From the NCBI GenBank assembly GCA_021784995.1, contig JAJYHA010000267.1, forward strand, positions 1-5,395: 5,395 nucleotides of DNA, read 5' to 3'. The position numbers were made by a program, and so were the translations under genes. Under the pieces are notes generated by a model. It was not told the origin of the DNA. It was given only the letters and a program-made list of their open reading frames with translations, and did no database searches. Source of the DNA: Myxococcales bacterium (GTDB taxonomy: Bacteria; Myxococcota; Myxococcia; Myxococcales; Anaeromyxobacteraceae). Positions 1 to 5,395 of the stretch are shown in pieces. Each line of letters starts with the position of its first letter. The first letter of the stretch is position 1.

Positions 1-156
1 GAGGTGAAGCCGCGTCTGGTCCTGGTCCGGGCTCCGGTCGTGCTGCGTCCCGACGTCGCGGTCGCGGCTCTGGGTGCGATCCTGGTCGTCGGCGCGGGCC
101 GGCGATGCAGCCGCGAGCGCGATCGCCGCGGCGACGATTCCAATCGTTCGAGTCAT
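1..156 (-). CDS. Secreted Asp/Gln/Arg-rich small protein, 5' part only
   Basis: The first 52 codons of a gene that runs off the left edge; the C-terminus is not in the window. The start ATG (154-156) is preceded by a perfect AGGAGG (163-168) at a 6-base spacing, the best ribosome binding site in the window. The product opens with a textbook Sec signal peptide: Arg3, a hydrophobic Ala/Ile core at about residues 5-18, and an Ala-Arg-Ala site predicting cleavage after residue 22. The mature part visible (residues 23-52) is almost free of hydrophobic residues and dominated by Asp, Gln and Arg (DDQDRTQSRDRD, then PDQDQTR), so it is probably disordered or metal/ion-interacting. I recall similar DRDQ-rich small exported proteins in Proteobacteria, without known function, but cannot verify a relationship. 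It lies 158 bases downstream of the lipoprotein gene, same strand, and may be separately transcribed. Exported partial protein: confident; function unknown. Confidence 0.72.
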   Translation of the reverse strand, partial: MTRTIGIVAAAIALAAASPARADDQDRTQSRDRDVGTQHDRSPDQDQTRLHL

Positions 157-225
157 CTCGTTCCTCCTCATGGTCCCTCCGCCTGCTCGAACACGCCCGT
201 CCCGGCGCGCGGACCTGTGGTACGT

Positions 226-272
226 CGACGCAGCCGTTCGAGGCACGCACGTCGCCTCTCCCGGCTGCGTCG
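226..272. repeat. Nested inverted repeat (stem-loop) in the spacer between two exported-protein genes
   Basis: Two perfect 11-base arms (226-236, CGACGCAGCCG, and 262-272, its reverse complement) enclose a second 5-base pair of arms (240-244 GAGGC and 254-258 GCCTC). As RNA this could fold into one interrupted hairpin of 47 bases. It lies 42 bases beyond the stop of the lipoprotein gene and 69 bases before the start of the next gene. No run of T follows on the minus strand, so it is not a classic intrinsic terminator. It could be a U-less terminator, an mRNA 3'-end stabiliser, a 5'-leader structure of the downstream gene, or a protein-binding site. The symmetry is directly seen; the function is open. 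Confidence 0.55.
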
Positions 273-286
273 CGTCACCGGCCACG

Positions 287-305
287 CGGGCGGCGGCGCC
301 GCCCG
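287..305 (-). terminator. Possible GC-only hairpin terminator after the lipoprotein gene
   Basis: Perfect 8-base arms (287-294 CGGGCGGC and 298-305 GCCGCCCG) separated by three bases form a tight all-GC hairpin. It sits 9 bases past the stop codon of the lipoprotein gene, where a terminator or 3'-end structure is expected. There is no U tract after it on the minus strand, which weakens the call, and short GC palindromes are common by chance at this base composition. Confidence 0.35.
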
Positions 306-314
306 GTGAACCGC

Positions 315-1625
315 TCAGTTCCCGCCGCGCCCGCCGCCGCCCTTGGCGGTCAGCTCGAGGTCGAGGTAGGCGATGCCGCCCTCGTCGCCCAGCGCCGGGT
401 CTCCCGCGTACAGGATCCCCGGCTGGTTGGCCTCACCCAGGTTCACGAGCCGCGTGACGCCCGCCACGAACCGCGTCTTGGAGGTCGCGGTGCACTTCGG
501 GCCCACCGCGTCGTTCCCATCCAGGACGAAGGAGAGCCGGTAGACGCCGGTGGTCGCGGTGCTGGCGCTCCAGTTGTACCCGTAGACCAGGCCGCCGCCG
601 GAGTTGATCTCGGCCGCGTAGGCGTCCGTGTAGGCGGGGAGGTTGACGAGCGCGGCCGCGTTGACGCCCGGCCCGGCCCACATCCCCTTGGTGGCGTCCC
701 AGGCCACGGTGGCCGGATCGAAGGTCGCCTTGGTCTCGCCCACCCTCTGGATCAGGAGCCGCGCGCAGCGCGCGTAGACGATGGCGTGCACCTTGACGTC
801 GGCGCCGTCCGCGGGGACCGCGGCGCGCACCGTCGTCGGGTCGGCGAAGGTCAACGTGCCCGGAACGGCGACGGCGCCGTCACCACCCGGCCCGAAGTCG
901 GTGCCCTGCGTCTCGTTGATCGACTGCTGCGTCCCGGGCACGGCGCCGCTCATGGCGAGCGCGCCCAGGCAGTTCGTCGAGGTCCCGGTGGTCCCGCTCG
1001 GAATGGTGCACATCGCGAGGTTCGCGGTGCCGTCCGCGTTGAGGTAGCCGCCGAGCTCCCCGTCGCCCCTCACGTCCTGCAGGAGGTTGAACTCGGTCCG
1101 GATCTGGCGGGTGGCGATCGACGGGCTCGACTCGAGCAGGTCGCCCACGTCCACCGCCGACACGGCCAGGGTGCCCTGGTAGGCGTAGCTGAACGCCTTC
1201 CAGAAGTTCGCGCTCCGCTGCTGCAGCCACCACACCTTCGGAGCGCCGTCGAACGTGATGCCGCCCGTCTCGGAGATGGTGGTCGTGTGGCGCCCGTAGT
1301 AGCAGAAGACGCTGGGGTCCACGGTGGCGGAGGCGTTGCCCTCCTGGACGCACTGGGTCGCCGGATCGGTGATGGTCGCGAACCGCCACGCGCCGTCCGC
1401 CGGGAAGGAGGCGGGCCCGACGCCGTCGGAGAAGATCACCGGGAAGGAGACGTTGTTGGCGGCCGCCTCGCCGGTGGGCGGCTTGTGCCCGCCGCCACCG
1501 CCCTTGCCGCCCTTCAGGAACTCGGAGCGGGACGGATCCTCCGACGCGTTCTGGCTCCCGCAGGCCAGGAACAGCGCCACGCCGCACACGACGAGACACG
1601 ACCGCACCAGGCGCGCAATCGACAT
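315..1625 (-). CDS. Predicted lipoprotein of unknown function with glycine-rich termini
   Basis: A 436-residue exported protein that I do not recognise as a named family. The start at ATG 1623-1625 is chosen because it gives a lipoprotein signal: Arg5 and Arg8, a hydrophobic stretch at about 10-21, then Leu-Phe-Leu-Ala-Cys with Cys22 as the likely lipidated residue. A G6 run lies 6 bases upstream. The frame stays open to 1934, but that extension is an Arg/Gly/Ala-rich stretch that looks non-coding. Gly at +2 favours the outer membrane. A KGGKGGGGGHKPP linker (38-50) follows, and the protein ends in AKGGGGRGGN. The body has six cysteines (92, 108, 206, 219, 287, 378), enough for three disulfides, and many aromatic/Gly/Thr segments such as VYGYNW (347-352) and VYRLSFVLDG (361-370) that suggest beta-sandwich structure. 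No heme CxxCH motif, protease or glycosidase motif is visible. It stands alone, separated from the operon upstream. Real gene: confident; role unknown. Confidence 0.85.
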   Translation of the reverse strand: MSIARLVRSCLVVCGVALFLACGSQNASEDPSRSEFLKGGKGGGGGHKPPTGEAAANNVSFPVIFSDGVGPASFPADGAWRFATITDPATQCVQEGNASATVDPSVFCYYGRHTTTISETGGITFDGAPKVWWLQQRSANFWKAFSYAYQGTLAVSAVDVGDLLESSPSIATRQIRTEFNLLQDVRGDGELGGYLNADGTANLAMCTIPSGTTGTSTNCLGALAMSGAVPGTQQSINETQGTDFGPGGDGAVAVPGTLTFADPTTVRAAVPADGADVKVHAIVYARCARLLIQRVGETKATFDPATVAWDATKGMWAGPGVNAAALVNLPAYTDAYAAEINSGGGLVYGYNWSASTATTGVYRLSFVLDGNDAVGPKCTATSKTRFVAGVTRLVNLGEANQPGILYAGDPALGDEGGIAYLDLELTAKGGGGRGGN

Positions 1626-2066
1626 GAATGACCCCCCGTCGCCACGCGAGACGATCCCCGCGCTTGGACGGAATGTTGGCAGCCGCCGGGCGAAGATGGA
1701 ACGCGACCCGTGTCCGCGCCGCGAAGCGCCTACGGTCCCGGCCCACGCGCCTCCGGACGTCCGTGCCGCCGGCCGGCCCTCCGCGCCCCGCGCCGGGTGT
1801 CCGCGCGCGGCCGCGCAGCGCGTCGCGCGGGAAAACGGAAGGACGGTCCGGGCGCGGGCTCCCCGGTCGCGTGCGACCAGGTGCCGCCGTGGTCCGGCGC
1901 CGCGCCCGATCGAGCGCGAGGCCGGTCGCCGCACGCACCGTGCCTACGGGGGTACGGTCCCGGGACGGCGCCGGGATGGCCGGCCAGGAGCGCGACCCGC
2001 GCCCACGTCCAGGCAGTTCCCTCGCCCGGCCGGCGCGGCCCCTCGAACGCCCACCACCGCGGCCGC
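1626..2066. other. Gene-free intergenic region with short GC palindromes
   Basis: About 440 bases between the CoA-transferase operon end and the lipoprotein start. Open frames crossing it give Arg/Pro/Ala-rich translations with no recognisable domain and no good start site, so I see no gene. It should hold the promoter of the lipoprotein gene and the end of the operon transcript, but I find no convincing -35/-10 pair and no U-tract terminator. Directly visible symmetric sites are GGTCGC-GT-GCGACC at 1865-1878, GTCCCGGGAC at 1957-1966, and a weak 5-base-stem hairpin at 2028-2040 located 26 bases past the operon's last stop. All are GC-only or nearly so and could be chance. Confidence 0.6.
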
Positions 2067-2696
2067 CTACGCGGGGAGCCTCGGCTGGAACGCGGCGGTG
2101 GTCCGGGCCCGCACCTCCTCGAGCGTGGCACCCGGCGCCAGCTCGACGAGGGCCAGCGCGCCGCCCTCGCACCGGAAGGTGCCCAGCTCCGTCACGATCC
2201 AGTCCGCCGGCCGGATCGAGGTGATCGGCAGCGTGCAGCGCGGGACCAGCTTGGGCGCGCCCTCGGCGGTGGTGTGGGTCATGGCGACGACGAGCGTCCG
2301 CACGCCCACGCAGATGTCCATCGCCCCTCCGGCGCCCAGCACCGGCTCGCCCGGCACCGCCCAGTTGGCGAGTAGTCCGCGCTCGTCCACCTGCAGCGCA
2401 CCCAGCACCGCCGCGTCCACGTGCCCGCCCCGCAGCATGGCGAAGGAGGCCGCGCTGTCGAAGAAGCTCACCCCCGCCCGCTGCGTGATGGGGCGCTTGT
2501 TGGCGTCGATGAGGTCCACGTCCAGCTCGCCAGGGGCGGGGGGCGGGCCCACGCCCAGGATACCGTTCTCGCTGTGGAGGAAGATGACGTCGGGGTCGAT
2601 GTGGCGGGCGATCAGCGTCGGGATGCCGATCCCGAGGTTCACCACCCAGCCCTCCCGGAGCAGGCCCGCGGCCCGGCGCGCGATGAGGTCCCTCAC
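2067..2696 (-). CDS. 3-oxoacid CoA-transferase, subunit B (family I)
   Basis: Catalytic beta subunit (209 residues) of a two-subunit cytoplasmic CoA-transferase that moves CoA from an acyl-CoA, typically succinyl-CoA or acetyl-CoA, to a 3-oxoacid or related acid by a glutamyl-CoA thioester. The family's SENG motif is at 42-45, making Glu43 the expected catalytic glutamate. Also visible are NLGIGIPTL (20-28), GGAMD (123-127) and a typical C-terminal LAPGATLEEVRART. Length matches AtoA/ScoB/PcaJ-type subunits (about 205-220). The start is GTG, overlapping the TGA of the subunit A gene (GTGA) with GGGAG (2702-2706) 5 bases upstream, so the two are translationally coupled, as expected for a complex with fixed stoichiometry. 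AtoDA, ScoAB, PcaIJ and CatIJ members cannot be separated by eye, so no symbol is given. It is the last gene of the operon. Confidence 0.93.
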   Translation of the reverse strand: MRDLIARRAAGLLREGWVVNLGIGIPTLIARHIDPDVIFLHSENGILGVGPPPAPGELDVDLIDANKRPITQRAGVSFFDSAASFAMLRGGHVDAAVLGALQVDERGLLANWAVPGEPVLGAGGAMDICVGVRTLVVAMTHTTAEGAPKLVPRCTLPITSIRPADWIVTELGTFRCEGGALALVELAPGATLEEVRARTTAAFQPRLPA

Positions 2697-3355
2697 AGCG
2701 TCTCCCTCGCCAGTACCACGTGGTCCACGTAGAGGTGGGGCGTCGCGATCTTCTCCGGATCGAGCGCACCCACCTCCACGATCTCGTCCACCTCCGCCAC
2801 CACGGCGCGGGCGGCGGTCGCCATGGCCGGATTGAAGTTCCGGGCCGTCTTCGAGTAGACGAGGTTGCCCAGCCGGTCGGCCGCGCGGGCACGGATCAGC
2901 GCCACGTCGGCGGTGAGCGGCTCCTGGAAGACGTAGCGCCTCCCGGCGATCTCCCGCACCTCGCGCCCCTCCGCCAGCAGCGTGCCCACCCCGGTGGGCG
3001 TGTAGAAGCCGCCCAGGCCCGCCCCCCCGGCGCGGATGGCCTCGGCGAAGGTCCCCTGCGGCATCACCGTGCAGGCGATCCGCCCCTCGGCGTGCGCGCG
3101 GACGACGTCGGGGTTGGTCGTGAAGTAGGTGCCGACCGCGTGCCGGACCTTGCCCAGCAGGAGCGCCTTTCCCAGGTGTCGCCCCGGCTCCGCCAGGTTG
3201 TTGCTGATGATGGTCAGCTCCTTCGCCGGGCCCGCGTTGAGGGCCGAGACGAGCGTGAGGGGCATCCCCACCAGCCCGAAGCCGCCCACCATCACCACCG
3301 CGCCGTCGAAGAGCACGCGCCCGACGGCCTCCTCGGCCGTGAGCAGCTTCCTCAT
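2693..3355 (-). CDS. 3-oxoacid CoA-transferase, subunit A (family I)
   Basis: Alpha subunit, 220 residues, which pairs with the downstream subunit B to form the active CoA-transferase; it carries much of the CoA-binding surface. Family hallmarks seen in order: VMVGGFGLVGMP (21-32), PQGTFAEAIRAGGAG (99-113), FYTPTGVGT (117-125), ADRLGNLVY (159-167), NFNPAMATAARAVVAE (173-188) and the ending TPHLYVDHVV (205-214). I chose ATG 3353-3355 because the protein then begins MRKLLTAEEAV, aligned with known alpha subunits, and GAGG lies 5 bases upstream. An in-frame GTG at 3368-3370, with a strong AGGAGGGAG (3377-3385) before it, would add five residues and is a real alternative. It starts 42 bases after the livM stop, in the operon position where livG usually sits. 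Substrate not determinable; a 3-oxoadipate, acetoacetate or other short-chain acid enzyme are all possible. Confidence 0.93.
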   Translation of the reverse strand: MRKLLTAEEAVGRVLFDGAVVMVGGFGLVGMPLTLVSALNAGPAKELTIISNNLAEPGRHLGKALLLGKVRHAVGTYFTTNPDVVRAHAEGRIACTVMPQGTFAEAIRAGGAGLGGFYTPTGVGTLLAEGREVREIAGRRYVFQEPLTADVALIRARAADRLGNLVYSKTARNFNPAMATAARAVVAEVDEIVEVGALDPEKIATPHLYVDHVVLARETL

Positions 3356-3397
3356 CCGTTCCTCACCCACGCGTCGCTCCCTCCTCGAGTCCCCGCG

Positions 3398-4414
3398 TCA
3401 CGCGCTCGCGCCCGCCGCCGGCCGCGCCGGACCCGCGCCCGCCGCGCCCCGGCGCGGCTTTCGGACACGCCCGCCCAGCAACCCGGCCGGCGCCCAGACG
3501 ATCACCACGGCCAGCAACAGGCCGAAGAAGAGCTGGTGCCCCGTCTCGAACAGCCGCTTGAAGACGAACTCGTCCAGGCCGGTGATGACCAGCGCGCCCA
3601 CGCCGGGGCCGACCAGCGTGCTCATGCCGCCGAACAGCGAGGCGACGATGGGCATGACCGACCACGACCCGTCGAACGCGGAGTCGGGCGCCAGGTAGTG
3701 GACGTAGTGGGCGTAGAAGGCGCCCGCCACCGCCGTGCAGAAGGCCGAGGCGCAGAGGGCCACCGCCTTGGTGCGCTGGACCGGCACCCCGATGCCCGCG
3801 GCCGTCTCCTCGTCGGCCCGCACCGTCGCCATCGCCACCCCCACCCGGGCCCGTCCGAGCAGCGCGGCCACCAGGTAGACGCCCAGCAGGAGCAGCGCGG
3901 CGAGGTAGTAGTTGGTCGTCCGCGAGGCCGCGAAGTCGAGGTGGACCGGCCCCACGGTGATGGGCGGCGGCGGCGGGACGTCGAAGATCCCCTGCGAGCC
4001 GCCCGTCAGGCCGTCGAGGTTCTGGGCCAGGAGCTTCATCACCTCGGCGAAGCCGAGGATGGCCAGGGCGAAGTAGGGCCCGCGCAGCTTGAAGGCGGGG
4101 AGCCCGATGGCGAGCCCCAGCACGACGCCGACGCCCCCCGCGCCCACCATGGCGAGGTAAGGGCTCCAGCCGGCGCGCATGGCCAGGATGGCGGAGGCGT
4201 AGGCGCCGATGCCGAAGAAGCCGGCGTGACCGAACGAGACCTGCCCGCACTGGCCGGCCAGGATGTTCCACGCGACCGCGACCGCGCCCAGGGTGAGCGC
4301 CGCCACCAGGATGCTGAGGTGGTACGGATTGAAGGAGAGGAGGAACGGCAGCACGGCCACCACGCCGAAGACGGCGGTCGCGGCGACCGGCTCGGTGAGG
4401 TGCAGGCGCCGCAT
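3398..4414 (-). CDS. livM: Branched-chain amino acid-type ABC transporter permease LivM
   Basis: Inner-membrane permease of a HAAT-family ABC importer (338 residues), which forms the translocation channel with LivH. The family signature is clear: WNILAGQCGQVSFGHAGFFG (49-68), RGPYFALAILGFAEV (111-125), GLTGGSQGI (135-143), and the cytoplasmic coupling-helix region RVGVAMATVRADEETAAGIG (190-209) that contacts the ATPase. Several hydrophobic spans are visible, roughly at 10-27, 31-53, 64-80, 86-105, 169-188, 215-235, 253-280 and 295-313. The ATG shares its A with the livH stop (TGATG), and AGAGG lies 5 bases upstream, indicating coupling; a GTG one codon earlier is also possible. After the last span there is a positively charged, Ala/Pro/Gly-rich tail (about 314-338), probably cytoplasmic. 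HAAT permeases serve leucine-type amino acids but also amides, urea and aromatic acids, so the name gives the family, not the proven substrate. Confidence 0.93.
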   Translation of the reverse strand: MRRLHLTEPVAATAVFGVVAVLPFLLSFNPYHLSILVAALTLGAVAVAWNILAGQCGQVSFGHAGFFGIGAYASAILAMRAGWSPYLAMVGAGGVGVVLGLAIGLPAFKLRGPYFALAILGFAEVMKLLAQNLDGLTGGSQGIFDVPPPPPITVGPVHLDFAASRTTNYYLAALLLLGVYLVAALLGRARVGVAMATVRADEETAAGIGVPVQRTKAVALCASAFCTAVAGAFYAHYVHYLAPDSAFDGSWSVMPIVASLFGGMSTLVGPGVGALVITGLDEFVFKRLFETGHQLFFGLLLAVVIVWAPAGLLGGRVRKPRRGAAGAGPARPAAGASA

Positions 4415-5286
4415 CACGACCTCTGCCCGAAGAGCCCGGACGGCCGGACCAGCAGGATCACCAGGAAGAGCACGAACCCGAACAGCTCGCGGACGGAGGA
4501 GCTGACGAAGGTCACCGTCATCGCCTCGCCCACGCCGATGACGATCCCGCTCGCCACCAGGCCCGCGATCGACCCCACGCCGGCCAGGACCGTGAGGATG
4601 AAGGCCTTCACGGTGAGTCCGTGGCCGACGTTGGGGCTCACGTGCGACAGGATGCCCAGCAGCGGGCCGGCCACCCCGGCCAGCATCGCCCCGATCACGA
4701 AGGCGCCCCGGTCCACGCGCTCCACGTCGATGCCGGCCAGCGCGGCGGAGTCGCGGTCGATGGCGGTGACGCGGATCGCCTTGCCCGCCCGCGTCCGCCG
4801 CAGGAAGGCGTCGAGCCCGAGGACGCAGGCGAGCGAGACGGCGAACGCCACCAGCTCGCCCACGCCCACGTAGAGCGGGCCGATCCGGATCGCGCGCTGC
4901 AGCCAGTCCGCCTCCACGCTGCGGAGGTCGCCCGACCAGAGCTGCAGGAAGAGGTTCGCCAGGAAGATGCCGACTCCGAAGGTGAGGATGAGCGTGTTCA
5001 GCTCCGGCGCCTCGCGGATCCGGCGCAGGAAGATCCGGTAGGTGAGCTGGCCGATCGCGCCGCTGGCCAGGGCCGCCAGGGGCAGCGCCAGCAGCGGATC
5101 CACCCCCCACCGCACGAAGAGCCAGTAGGCCACGTAGCCGCCCAGCACCACCAGCTCGCCGTGGGCGAGGTTGATGACGCGCAGGATCCCGAAGACGAAG
5201 GCGAGGCCCACCGAGTAGAGCGCGTAGTCCGCGCCGTCGAGCACGCCCGAGAGGAGCGACTGCGCGATGCTGGATCCGGAGATCAC
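4414..5286 (-). CDS. livH: Branched-chain amino acid-type ABC transporter permease LivH
   Basis: First permease of the HAAT-family importer, 290 residues, the usual LivH length. Seen in order: GLAFVFGILRVINLAHGELV (27-46), the most conserved LivH segment; NTLILTFGVGIFLANLFLQL (97-116); the coupling region RRTRAGKAIRVTAIDRDSAA (163-182) that faces the ATPase; LTVKAFILTVLAGVGSIAG (224-242); and the ending VRPSGLFGQ (280-288). Most of the chain is hydrophobic, with about eight membrane spans. The start is GTG (5284-5286), with GGGAG (5295-5299) 8 bases upstream. The gene begins 36 bases after the stop of the likely substrate-binding protein and runs directly into livM, so it belongs to one transcript. 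The assignment to family is firm; the transported compound is not shown by the sequence. Confidence 0.94.
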   Translation of the reverse strand: MISGSSIAQSLLSGVLDGADYALYSVGLAFVFGILRVINLAHGELVVLGGYVAYWLFVRWGVDPLLALPLAALASGAIGQLTYRIFLRRIREAPELNTLILTFGVGIFLANLFLQLWSGDLRSVEADWLQRAIRIGPLYVGVGELVAFAVSLACVLGLDAFLRRTRAGKAIRVTAIDRDSAALAGIDVERVDRGAFVIGAMLAGVAGPLLGILSHVSPNVGHGLTVKAFILTVLAGVGSIAGLVASGIVIGVGEAMTVTFVSSSVRELFGFVLFLVILLVRPSGLFGQRS

Positions 5287-5322
5287 TCCGCGAGCTCCCG
5301 GGGCGTGCGCGAGGGCGCCACG

Positions 5323-5395
5323 CTAGCGACCGCCCGCCGGCGGGCTCCAGGGCACGGCCGGGTAGATCGCCTTCCCGGAGGCGCGATCGGCGGGG
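5323..5395 (-). CDS. C-terminal end of a probable ABC transporter substrate-binding protein (LivK-like)
   Basis: Only the last 23 codons and a TAG stop (5323-5325) are inside the window; the gene begins beyond the right edge. The tail reads ASGKAIYPAVPW, then a short Pro/Gly end. A Gly-Lys-x-Ile-Tyr-Pro segment just before the terminus is typical of periplasmic type I substrate-binding proteins of HAAT transporters, and the position 36 bases before livH on the same strand is where livK normally lies. Such a protein would capture the substrate in the periplasm and hand it to LivH/LivM. The call depends on a very short peptide plus gene order, so it is moderately confident; any other upstream gene ending here remains possible. 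Confidence 0.6.
   Translation of the reverse strand, partial: PADRASGKAIYPAVPWSPPAGGR

Noticed and set aside
105..1631. Plus-strand open frame of 508 codons opposite the lipoprotein gene
   Set aside because: Arg/Gly/Val-rich antisense shadow without a domain or a convincing start; the minus frame has a lipoprotein signal and protein-like composition.
1626..1934. N-terminal extension of the lipoprotein frame up to 1934
   Set aside because: The added 103 residues are Arg/Gly/Ala-rich and would bury the lipoprotein signal peptide internally; the ATG at 1625 gives a proper signal.
1957..1966. GTCCCGGGAC palindrome as an operator
   Set aside because: A single 10-base GC palindrome without a partner or promoter context is expected by chance in this base composition.
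1324..2835. Plus-strand open frame of 503 codons across lipoprotein 5' end, gap and CoA-transferase subunit B
   Set aside because: Ser/Pro/Arg-rich shadow of genes on the other strand; no domain and no ribosome binding site of note.
880..2892. Minus-strand open frame of 670 codons spanning the intergenic gap
   Set aside because: It is out of frame with the CoA-transferase and lipoprotein genes it overlaps, and its composition is Arg/Gly/Pro shadow-like. It is not a fusion.
2720..4873. Plus-strand open frame of 717 codons opposite the livHM/CoA-transferase genes
   Set aside because: Its translation is His/Arg/Asp/Gln-rich with no domain, and it lies entirely antisense to firmly identified genes; long antisense frames are expected at this GC content.
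3398..5110. Reading livH and livM region as one 570-residue protein
   Set aside because: Only the last 338 residues are LivM; the upstream part of that frame is an out-of-frame translation of livH.

Overview
This is a very GC-rich window (roughly 70% or more by eye). All convincing genes lie on the minus strand, so the story reads from right to left. Strong third-position G/C bias, GTG starts and long open shadow frames fit a high-GC proteobacterium-like genome. A member of Myxococcota such as an Anaeromyxobacter-like organism is my best guess, but nothing in the window proves the taxon.

Region 1 (5395 down to 2067) is a compact five-gene operon, cut at its 5' end by the window edge. It starts with the last 23 codons of what is probably the periplasmic substrate-binding protein of a branched-chain amino acid type (HAAT) ABC transporter. 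The two permeases livH and livM follow, overlapping by one base (TGATG), and then the two subunits of a family I 3-oxoacid CoA-transferase, overlapping by four bases (GTGA). The two ATPase genes (livG, livF) that usually follow livM are not here; the CoA-transferase occupies their usual position. The simple reading is an uptake-and-activation unit: the transporter imports a carboxylated substrate (an amino acid, branched-chain or aromatic acid) and the CoA-transferase moves CoA between acyl-CoA and a 3-oxoacid. The substrate cannot be read from the sequence.

Region 2 (2066 to 1626) is a gene-free gap of about 440 bases with several short GC palindromes but no recognisable promoter or U-tract terminator.

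Region 3 (1625 to 315) encodes a 436-residue predicted lipoprotein of unknown function. It has glycine-rich tracts at both ends of its mature part and six cysteines in the body. The short spacer after it (314 to 157) holds two stem-loop candidates, one a tight GC hairpin just past the stop codon and the other a larger nested inverted repeat. Region 4 (156 to 1) is the start of another secreted protein with a clear signal peptide and a low-complexity Asp/Gln/Arg-rich mature region, cut by the left window edge.

No RNA genes, CRISPR arrays, insertion sequences or phage genes were seen. Most of the window is ordinary transport and CoA metabolism; the least explained parts are the two exported proteins at the left and the structured spacer between them.
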